Positions 8,888 to 16,415 of a stretch of 16,415 nt of DNA are shown here, piece after piece. Origin of the DNA: Paraglomus occultum. Lineage: Eukaryota > Glomeromycota > Glomeromycetes > Paraglomerales > Paraglomeraceae. The notes below the pieces were generated by a model. The model searched no databases, was not told the DNA's origin, and was given only the letters and a program-made list of their open reading frames with translations. Made by a program: the position numbers and the translations under genes. Within the stretch, counting starts at the first letter, position 1, and each line of letters starts with the position of its first letter. Location of the stretch: the NCBI GenBank assembly GCA_910592205.1, contig CAJVPJ010000803.1:1-16415 (forward strand), in the 5' to 3' direction.

Positions 8888-11212
8888 TTATTTAATAGAG
8901 TCGCCTTTAGCGTTTTCATCTGATGCATTATTCAAACTATTGCTCTTGCTATCCAATAATCGGCGGCGCTGAGCTTCTTTAACTTGTTGCAACCTGTATT
9001 TTAATCCGCGGATAATGTGTTGACTATCAAATGCAGCAATCAACACTGCAGCAATAGTATGGCTCTTGGCTTCGACTTCAGTCTGCAATTTTCTCCAACT
9101 GCAGACGAAGCGTAGTCGTTTCACCATTCGCTGATTTGTCGTCGTCTGGAGTTTTAGAACTTTCATGTCGAGCAGTAGCGGCAATATTTTCCTCGCGTTC
9201 GACAACATGAGCTTTTGTACAAGATTCATCTTGGATTGTAATTCGGGCTCTCGCACATCGTCATTCTTTCCATTCAAATGCCGCGTCTCTTTCTTCAATG
9301 GTACGTTTCAGTTCCGACTTTAGAAATTCTATCTCGTTCTCTGGCTTGGTCATTACGTCATGTTTGTGGTCCTTCTCCCTTTCTAACATCACTTCCATGG
9401 TCTTTCTCTTGAGCTGTTCGACTTCCTTGCAAAGTTTCTGAACAATTTCCAATTGATCAACTTCGCTAGCAGCCGTGGAATTTCTCCTATCACTTTGATG
9501 CTCGGCATTCACGACAGACATAACTTGCTTCTGCGCCAAAGCATCACGACGTTTAATTTCTTCACAGAGTTCTTCGACAATTTCTATCGCTTCACGATGG
9601 CTCATCTCCGATCTTGCAAACTCTTGTCATACGGCCTCCAACCCTTGCGCCTTATCGTCATGAAGGGATTCCGGTTGCTTGAGTTCGATTTGGAGTTTCT
9701 GAACTATGGATTCAGCGGTCGCATCACGTCTGTCGGCGGTGCCTTGTATTTCAGCAGATAGAAATCTCGCTTTACGTAATGCTAGACGACTGGATGGCGA
9801 AAGCAAATCATTGTCGCCAAAAGACGGGGGAGCACTTCGACGAGTTACCAGAGAAGCGGGACTGTTTGGTGCGGTAGCACCGGTCATTTCGACGATCCGT
9901 ACGGGTTTCGCTTCATCAAGTTGGTTAGTCAAATCATAAACATGCTGCGTACTTGGCTTTGAGATCTGTAAATTCCGCTATAGTTACTTGGTGTGGTTTC
10001 TGAGTTTGGTGGTGACTGAAAAGTTGTTGTCAGTCGGCGCGTTGGATATACTAAATGGTCTAGACCTTGCGTTTCGGAATCTGTCAAGAGTTCGCTTACG
10101 AGTTCTTCTACTTTGCTTTCTAGCTGAGAAATGCACTTATTGCGGCAGCCCAGTTCGCACCCTTGTTTTACAATGTCCTCATTCTGAGTTTCTGTAGCCT
10201 TGAGTTTCCCTTCCAATTTTTGGATATCAGTTTCTCTTTGTTGCAATATCTTTTTCAACTTCGATGGTTTTGCGCAAGCTTCTTTTTGGCGTCTTCGCTT
10301 CTTGACAATTTAAACTCCAAGTCACGAATATAAGTCTCGCTGTTTGCGCTAGTAGTTTTTTCGTTTTCTGTTCAGCCTCGCGTAATCTAGTTTCCTTTTC
10401 ACTTGCGCTACTTTCTGAATGATTCAATTCAGCACGAGCAAGGGAAAGCTGAGACTCGAGAGCGGAGATTGATTTTCGTATTCTTCAATTACAGGCTCTA
10501 CAGCTTCTTGGAACGAGTCTGATGTCTGACGATCAAGAAGTTTTGCCTCATCTTCTTCCTTTATAGAACTGAGATATTTTGGTGAGGCCTGGTTGGCTAT
10601 CCCGGCGGAGAAGGAGTTGCATTGTTGGCATAATCAGCGTTGCTTGGCGTTTGCGGCCATCTTTGCGTGTTTCTGCGTTAACTCTTGATATGAAAGCCAT
10701 AGATTAGCGAGCTCATCTTCTAACGCATCGATATCCGAATCTTTTTTCGTTTTATCACCGTTAGTAACAAAACTCAAAGGCGTCGACGGTCTTCTATAAT
10801 GATGCGGTGAATCAAATATGTTGGAGTACTTCTTCCGCTGTCAACCGTAAAGTTGGTCTTCAACATCCTAATCTGTTCTTTTAGTTTCAACACCAATCCC
10901 TGAAGATGCTCAACATCATTCCATCCGGATTCTTCCTGGTTGATTACGGTGCCTTATTCTTGATGTTTCGTGCCCAATTGGCGTATGTGATTATACTCTG
11001 CCGGGGAGACACAAGAAATCATGAGCGTTTGAGCATTGCCACTGGGAGAGTCCCTTGCAAAAGTCGAGTGAGTTTGGAATCCGTATGTTTCGCTTTGTTG
11101 GGATCACCAAGGGCCAGAGTTGATGGAGATACCTTCTTTCACACGATCACTTATTGCTGATGTATGTTTTAGCTAATGCAGAGTGGTCCATATCGATCAC
11201 GGAGAAAAAGTC
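8888..11212 (-). pseudogene. Kinesin pseudogene (end of motor, neck, coiled-coil tail)
   Basis: Read on the minus strand, ordered pieces of a kinesin appear. A worn switch-II-like VIDMDHSA is near 11197-11174, then SDRVKEGISINSG (about 11151-11113), LGDPNK and LTRLLQG, GNAQTLMISCVSPAEYN (about 11043-10993) and the neck YANWARNIKNKAP. Next come GWNDVEHLQGLVLKLKEQI and a long coiled coil with DSFQEAVEPVIEEYE, ISALESQLSLARAELNHSE and LQQRETDIQKLEGKLKA. The tail is rich in Glu/Lys/Gln heptads and ends at a TAA at 8888. Kinesins are microtubule motors; the ATP-binding P-loop half of the motor is absent. About ten codons are missing after INSG and about seven after EYN. The reading frame changes at least ten times, and in-frame TGA codons lie at 9627-9629 and 9261-9263. 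No introns are evident over 2.3 kb. The subfamily is not assigned. Long-read indel errors are an alternative for some breaks, but not for the missing codons and motor half. Confidence 0.85.
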
Positions 11213-13087
11213 ATTGCGGATAGCGAGGCAAAATATATTAGAACAAAAGTTAGTGCATATACTGTATTGCAGAAGAAATGTTGCACGAAATAAAAGTGTA
11301 GTTGTGTAACGGTCTGTCAGAATGTTTGGTGTATGTATGACATCACTTATCGCTAAGAATTAGGAAATTGGAAACGTTTGGTTTCAATGTTATAAATTTT
11401 ATCGACATCATTTGATTGACTGTTCGGATGTAACTGTCATCGAGTATTGTTTTCATTATAGGATCAATGCACGTTGCATTCGTATATTACGTTATGTGTG
11501 TAATTTAGTTTATATCAAACAATTTTGTAATCATTGTGTGGTAAGCGATCGATACTAAGATTGATTGGGTTACATTTTACCTTACCATCACCGTTATGGA
11601 TAGTGAAGTATATCGATATACGGTGCATTGGTGTAACACTTGTTAGCAAATATTATTACTATGGTGTGGTAATTTTTTTAATGATTTACCCATATCGATA
11701 TATACATGTTACCAAAATGGGATCTATCATTACTATTGAGACGGGAATATTTTTTATTGTATGTATTAGTATGATATCTGTCTGGTTATCAGTGACTGGT
11801 TTAATGTGAGCGTAGCGTAATATCACATAGGTTTCTAATAGTACCTTCCATTGATTTAATAGACTGGTTTATATAGTATTGCAGTTGATAAACGTTGATG
11901 GCTTTATTTATATGAATATACTGATCTGATTTATGAACTGCCAATACGTTTGGATAAAGGAAGATATTACTTGAATGGTTTCTAACATTATACAAACGGA
12001 AACTTTTTTCCCCCTTGGATTTAAATATCAACATCGTAATCTGATTGTTTATTAAAAAAAGAACGGGGTTATGTGTTAATTAACAATAATTGTAAAATTA
12101 TAATCAGAAATTCTTTTAGCAATAGTTACAACGTTCGTTGTAAATAGAGTTTTATTATCATACAGAAGTCTTTGGTAAACAAAACAATAGCCTTTGTTCG
12201 CTTAGCCTAATTTGGATTCACATGTACACAATCTGATCACATTTTTTATATCCGCAGCCACCGTAAGTAAGAATAGCTAAAGACGTGCATTCAAAAGGTT
12301 TAATCCAACTTTGTGCTGTCCACAAAATGACATAAGTTGGACACCCCACCCATATATTGATCATAGCAACGATAGAGCAGAATTGTAGTATTTTATAACT
12401 AGAATTATAAATAATCAAGAGGCTTTGCCTCTTCAATTTCATAATGGCTTCATTTTTGTTGCATGGCTAATTTTTTGAATAGAATTAATTAAACTGGCGT
12501 GTTCAACAGTTTGGATACTGGTTAACTTTCCTTGAAACAACTTTATAAGGTTTCAGGAGAAAGCATGGATTTATACGAATAAATAAAGTTGAATTGATTG
12601 CACGTTTTGTTTTTTTTTTTTACGAAATTCCGAGTGACACAGGCGTAGCAGTTGTCTTTATTGAGATGAATAACATCACATTAATTAACACTAATATAAA
12701 ATCGATCTCCCTACATGTGCTACGCTAAATTTTATTTCTAGTATTACTTGACCCTTTATGGACAATTCTGACCTTATTGGGCGCTTATCTTACTATTCAT
12801 AGTTAAAAAGAGTAGCAGTTGACGAAGATATGGTCATGGCTGAAAAGAGGTAGATCAAGGAGAAGGTTTGAAAAAAGGTATGCTCGATTCATTATTAACA
12901 AACTAACGACTCCGTTTATTCGTTTTTTATTGTCATAAACGTCAGTTCGCTTATTAAACTCTGATTTTTAAATTGTGAAGTACGTTCTAACTTAAATTTA
13001 TCCAATGATAAAAATTTAAAGGCCAACCGATAAATCGGGCGGCACACTACACACTTCTAGTTATTTAATAAAGTTCGTTGTCCTGCT
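11213..13087. other. Intergenic stretch without a recognised gene
   Basis: Beyond the kinesin relic no further motor-domain sequence can be read. The stretch contains a perfect 14-bp palindrome, GTATATCGATATAC, at 11608-11621, and two copies of GTGTGGTAA near 11536 and 11663. Open frames at 11534-11809 (plus, hydrophobic), 11801-12034 (minus) and 12218-12442 (minus, Cys- and Trp-containing) lack family resemblance and are most likely chance. A run of 13 T lies near 12608-12620. Confidence 0.45.
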
Positions 13088-13432
13088 ATTTCAATCTGAC
13101 ATGTGTCTATTTGGAATGGAATCTGTAGCCATGTTCCATGTTGTTCCGTCCCCCAATTGTATCGGCCAATCATAAATCAGCGAAAATTAAGATTTCCGTT
13201 GTTTGCTTTCACTCCAAGACTACAAGTGTCATTCTTTACAAAAATGTATATATTTCCGAAAGCCAATAAAACCATTTTGCGCAACACAACTTTTGTAAAC
13301 CGTGCATGTGATGGGGATGGAACAAACGGACATTACAAATTTATCGTTCTGCTCGATAATGTGAATTTAATCCGCCAATCAGGGAACGGCACACAAATTG
13401 GAAATGAACTGACATAGATTTCAATCTGACAT
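13088..13432. repeat. Block flanked by an exact 15-bp direct repeat
   Basis: ATTTCAATCTGACAT is present at 13088-13102 and again at 13418-13432, enclosing about 315 bases. Exact 15-bp repeats at this spacing could be a target-site duplication around a short insertion such as a SINE-like retroposon, or a small duplication. The enclosed DNA is slightly less AT-rich than its flanks, contains three CCAAT-type motifs (near 13164, 13262 and 13373) and one 104-codon plus-strand open frame (13103-13417) without recognisable features. No A-tail is seen at either inner boundary. Confidence 0.4.
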
Positions 13433-13850
13433 ACAACAAAAAAATTTTTCCAATGGCAATTTTGTATTAGAATTAACTAATAAAATTTTTATCGGCCTTG
13501 AACGACATTAGTTACAATAACCCGCCTTACAAGTAAACTAAATCACGTGAACAAAAAGTTGCATAATAAAGAATACGAATTCTAATAAAAGTAACCCGTC
13601 ACAATACACCACACCTTTTCCCTTTTCAACGGTTTGAAAGAAACGTGAGTGGGAGCCACATGCGTTGAAAATTTATTATAGTCAAGACTTTATGGACTCT
13701 GCTCTTCTTCAAATTATAAATATCACAATAAGAATAAGAGAAAATGTATACACACTTTATCGGAGAAAAAAAATATTAGGTATGATTGGCATTAACGTTA
13801 ATATTCAACGATATAATGAAAAAAATCGCTTATACATTTTCCAACGTAGA
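13433..13850. other. Upstream region of the secreted-protein gene
   Basis: The promoter of the following plus-strand gene should lie here. An open frame at 13665-13913 overlaps the start of that gene by 14 bases in another frame. Its composition (Ile, Asn, Arg, Tyr) is that of random AT-rich sequence, so I do not call it a gene. Confidence 0.4.
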
Positions 13851-13856
13851 TATAAA
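13851..13856 (+). promoter_or_regulatory. Possible TATA box of the secreted-protein gene
   Basis: TATAAA lies 44 bases before the ATG at 13900, a spacing that would give a short 5' leader. In DNA this AT-rich such a match is common by chance, so support is modest. Confidence 0.35.
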
Positions 13857-13899
13857 TTGGAAGTAAATTCTATCCAAGCGAGCAATCAACGTAACCACA

Positions 13900-14409
13900 A
13901 TGTTTGTGCGTAAATTGCGAGCTATATGCATATTATTGATCCTGGTCATACTAGTCAAAATTTCCACGGCGGATCTCGTTACTACCAATGATACAAAAAA
14001 TTCTACAAATATTGCAAATACAACAGAAGTAGGCTCCTACGATACTACTGGTTATCCCACACATCTAGTATGGATGATTATTCGTGGATACGTTGATCCA
14101 GTAAAATACGTACGTCTTCACTGGGTTGACTATAATGGACAGCCGAAATGGCATGAAAATATCAATCCCCCTAATGAGCGGACAATAGTGAGCTATACCT
14201 CTCCATCTTGGGCAGCAGGATACTTCTACGAAATATGGGCCCCAAATTATAACATGCGTTTCTGGACGGATACAATATATTGGTGGGATGGTTGGGTGGA
14301 TGGAAAATATTGCAATGATATTCATCTCTATATAAAGAATGTTTTCCGCTATACGTATTCTTATAATTGGGAAGTAATTTGGGGACGAGATTGTACGTAT
14401 CCATTTTAA
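13900..14409 (+). CDS. Small secreted Trp/Tyr-rich protein of unknown function
   Basis: A clean 169-codon single-exon frame starts at an ATG in good context (ACCACAATG). Residues 1-24 form a classic signal peptide: a basic start (FVRKLR), a hydrophobic core of Ile/Leu/Val from 9 to 19 and a likely cleavage after STA at 24. A Thr/Asn-rich linker follows with three N-glycosylation sequons (Asn30, Asn34, Asn40). From about residue 52 the mature domain is strikingly aromatic: eleven Trp and many Tyr in about 118 residues, with motifs such as VRLHWVDYNGQPKWHEN (71-87), FWTDTIYWWDGW (121-132) and a C-terminal NWEVIWGRDCTYPF. Only two Cys (138 and 165) remain after cleavage, so one disulphide is possible. 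There is no transmembrane segment after the signal. I do not recognise the family. A compact beta-rich extracellular domain, perhaps a cell-surface or effector-like protein, is inference from composition only. Confidence 0.75.
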   Translation: MFVRKLRAICILLILVILVKISTADLVTTNDTKNSTNIANTTEVGSYDTTGYPTHLVWMIIRGYVDPVKYVRLHWVDYNGQPKWHENINPPNERTIVSYTSPSWAAGYFYEIWAPNYNMRFWTDTIYWWDGWVDGKYCNDIHLYIKNVFRYTYSYNWEVIWGRDCTYPF

Positions 14410-14458
14410 TAGGCAAAAAATTTGCTAGCAGTACAATCTGTCGCTATCTCCCGATGCT

Positions 14459-14519
14459 TGTTTATTTTTTATTTTTTATTTTTACATTTTCATTTATTTT
14501 TTTAGCACTTTATTTCTTT
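14459..14519. repeat. T-rich low-complexity tract
   Basis: Repeated (A)TTTTTT units make up this stretch just downstream of the secreted-protein gene. It may be part of its 3' UTR or terminator region. No AATAAA signal is obvious beside it. Confidence 0.5.
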
Positions 14520-14723
14520 CGAACTAACCTTTAACAAATCCAGTTTCAACGTAGTTTTTATTTATATTTATATTTACATTATATTACGTATTACAATGCA
14601 TAACTGCCATTACTATTACTCCCCTGAAGGATATTAGCACGTTATAATATTTTTTTTTGTTCTTCGTCTAATTATTCATAATACTTTTTCGTACATAAAT
14701 AAATCACTTTAAATAGATAGTTC

Positions 14724-15103
14724 CTAATACCTAGCCCACGCACCCCGTAACTGGTCACTTTTTTTACCTATATCCCATGCATGTCTCAATATAGCGAACC
14801 ACATAGCGGCAATAATTAACAGAGTAAGAAAATATATGCCGATAAAGGTGACATTAAACTGCTTGACACAATGAAAAGAGCAAAGCCTCGAGACTAGTTC
14901 TCGTCGCTCCTATTCTTTCTTTCAATCAAAGAGGGGATATAATTTTCCGGTTGTGCAATGTAAGGAGTCATATTCGGTTGGCTAATAATCCGGCGATATG
15001 TCACACATCCGGATATAAAGGTGTCGCTTCTAAGACAACCACCTGACTTTCGCATAAACTGCTGCATATTTTTTGATAAACACAAATTTGAGGATCTGCG
15101 TCT
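14724..15103 (-). pseudogene. Possible broken or spliced small membrane-protein gene
   Basis: Two minus-strand open frames abut in different frames. The first runs from 15103 to a TAG at 14894, is about 70 codons with internal Met codons, and is polar and Cys-containing (GGCLRSDTFISGC, then NMTPYIAQPENYIPSLIERK). The second, from 14909 to a TAG at 14724, is 61 codons, lacks a usable early Met, and contains a strong single membrane span (FIGIYFLTLLIIAAMWFAIL) followed by basic/polar HAWDIGKKSDQLRGAWARY. The frames overlap by 16 bases. They could be one gene broken by an indel, two exons of a larger gene with the acceptor near 14910, or chance. The membrane span with a positive cytoplasmic-type tail is the best argument for a real coding segment. 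I do not recognise a family. Confidence 0.3.
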
Positions 15104-15947
15104 TTATCCTAACAAAGTTTTTTCCTTCCTTTTCTTGAAAAATAAAACAAAAAGTTATTTATGGACAAGTTGCTATTTGTAGTGCGAGTATTTCTTGTAT
15201 TGCATAGACGTTGGAGGAGGAAAGCGATGTATGGCTTACTGAACGGGTTTTGAGGGCAAAATTACGCAAATGAGAGGGGTCGTGTTGTAGTGTAGACCGT
15301 AGGAACTAGCAATAAAAACTGTTGAAGAAAGGATTACAGAACGTGTTCAAGCTAAACTGTCAATACGTTAATGTCAAAAAGTTGAACGAGAGAGAAAAAA
15401 AACAGCACTTTTGATAAAGCAATCACTACAGAAAATCTTTAATACCATTTTCTACCACATCCTCTACATTAATGTCCAAAATTTTTTGGCTTGTCTGAAA
15501 GCTTCTTTTGAGCACTACATAATAACATACCTACGGTTCTGAAACGTATAGTTTTCGAAAAGGAATTTTCTCATCAAGACAAAAACCTTGATTTTTTTTA
15601 AAGTAGTATATCACAAGAACGAGTGAACTAGAGTGCGCGAGACAAAGTGTAGACGAATGAATAATTTTAATCCATCGACCAGTCACAATAAGCATAGTTT
15701 ATCAACTAATTACAAAGGGATTTAATAAATTTAGACCCTGTTATTGTGTTGGTTATTGACGGGGAATCTTATGATTAGAATTACGCCTGAAATCATTATA
15801 GCGATAAATTACTGGTAGAGTGTTTGTAAGTTAGAAAATTAATATAACAATACAGGTTTGATATTGGCTACTTCTCATAACATTATCCCATTTTGTTAAA
15901 ATCTTGACAATAATATCAACTTACGTATTACCTAACCACTTATAATA
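15104..15947. other. Intergenic stretch, nothing recognised
   Basis: No open frame of note, RNA gene or repeat structure was seen on either strand. Composition is AT-rich with short purine runs near 15390-15400. Confidence 0.45.
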
Positions 15948-16030
15948 CAGTCGACCCTCTCTAATATCAACCTCCGAGACCGGCCAATTTCGTTGATATA
16001 CGTGGAGTTGGGGAATAATGACGTCATCTG
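15948..16030 (+). mobile_element. Terminal sequence of a pogo/Tigger-like element
   Basis: CAGTCGACCCTCTCTAATAT begins right after a TA dinucleotide (15946-15947). It has the CAGTCGACCCTCTCT start seen in pogo/Tigger-type elements, followed by a GAGACCGGCCAATTTCGTT stretch and an internal hairpin made of TATCAACCTCC with its near-complement downstream. No matching inverted end and no transposase frame occur in the remaining 385 bases, so this is a solo end, a truncated copy, or an element interrupted by the one starting at 16341. Confidence 0.55.
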
Positions 16031-16340
16031 TAATATTATATACGATACTCGTGTTAAAGTTTATTTATAATTAAAACACCATATTAACATATTATTGTTA
16101 AACTAAATCAATTTGTTCACTTCTTATGAATTGTAGACGAAAAAATTTGTTAATTTTTTTTTTGTTGCCTCGGTAAAATTACAATAACTTTACAACCAAC
16201 AATTGAATTGAGACTCAAAATACCTCATTTAAAACTTGCAAAATGTACAGATTTTATTTATAAAAAATAGCAAGAAATTTGTTCACCATTACGCTCCCTG
16301 CAACGTCTTTTCATTTGGTTTACTAAATTTTTTACAACTA

Positions 16341-16415
16341 CACAGTGACATTCACTTTAACGAACTCTCACTTTAACGAAGATGGCTTATAACGAAGTAT
16401 TTTTCTGGAACCGGT
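16341..16415 (+). mobile_element. Left end of a pogo-like element, cut by the window edge
   Basis: The sequence begins CACAGTGACATTCACTTTAA directly after a TA target dinucleotide and contains two ACTTTAACGAA repeats. It shares GACGAAGATGG/AACGAAGATGG, CTTATAAC and TGGAACC blocks, in the same order and spacing, with the first 70 bases of the MITE at 5509-5675. It therefore belongs to the same family. The rest of the element lies outside the window. Confidence 0.65.

Noticed and set aside
9453-9939. Plus-strand open frames opposite the kinesin relic
   Set aside because: The minus strand reads as kinesin coiled coil here; the plus frames are shadows of it.
10906-11160. Plus-strand open frame of 84 codons
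   Set aside because: It lies opposite recognisable kinesin motor motifs on the minus strand.
11534-11809. Plus-strand 91-codon hydrophobic frame, considered as a small membrane protein
   Set aside because: Hydrophobic residues are expected from T-rich codons; there is no motif, good start context or neighbour to support it.
12218-12442. Minus-strand 74-codon frame with a YGGCGYKKC segment, briefly considered as a Kunitz-like fragment
   Set aside because: The Cys spacing does not fit the Kunitz domain and the rest of the frame shows nothing recognisable.
14065-14416. Two minus-strand frames of 81-86 codons
   Set aside because: They are antisense to the secreted-protein gene, whose signal peptide and composition make the plus strand the coding one.
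1-16415. Prokaryotic features such as operons, CRISPR arrays or ribosome binding sites
   Set aside because: Gene density, the spliceosomal intron, kinesin and hAT/pogo elements all indicate a eukaryotic nuclear genome.

Overview
The window looks like AT-rich nuclear DNA from a eukaryote, most likely a fungus. Three things point that way. The minus-strand alcohol-acetyltransferase-type gene belongs to a family typical of fungi and carries a short GT-AG intron of 68 bp. There is a decayed kinesin copy whose neck and stalk have a fungal flavour. Remnants of hAT and pogo/Tigger-like DNA transposons are scattered through long gene-poor AT-rich stretches. An arbuscular mycorrhizal (Glomeromycotina) or other Mucoromycota genome would fit, but that placement is inference. 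No bacterial operon, CRISPR array or convincing tRNA/rRNA gene was seen.

Layout: 1-1364 holds no recognisable gene. 1365-2962 (minus) is a two-exon acyltransferase gene that looks intact. 2963-7150 is mostly intergenic. It contains a GC-rich fold-back block (4931-5055), a complete 167-bp MITE with pogo-like termini (5509-5675) and a possible minus-strand terminal exon (6681-6902). 7151-7414 holds two simple repeats: a dispersed CTCTGGAG palindrome and a 23-bp tandem duplication. 7639-8413 (plus) is a dead hAT transposase that keeps its BED finger and C-terminal dimerisation region but has lost most of its core. 8888-11212 (minus) is a kinesin pseudogene with more than ten frame breaks; what remains is the end of the motor, the neck and the coiled-coil tail. 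11213-13899 is AT-rich spacer with a 330-bp block flanked by a 15-bp direct repeat. 13900-14409 (plus) is a clean single-exon gene for a small secreted Trp/Tyr-rich protein. 14724-15103 (minus) has two overlapping open frames that may be a membrane-protein exon or a broken gene. 15948 and 16341 mark the starts of two pogo-like elements, the second running off the window.

Only two genes can be called functional with reasonable confidence: the acyltransferase and the secreted protein. The rest is a graveyard of transposons and a dead motor-protein copy. The end of the window at 16341 starts with the same terminal sequence as the MITE at 5509, so the MITE and its possible longer relative are both represented. 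No coordinated system linking the genes is evident. The secreted orphan protein is the best candidate for something undescribed.
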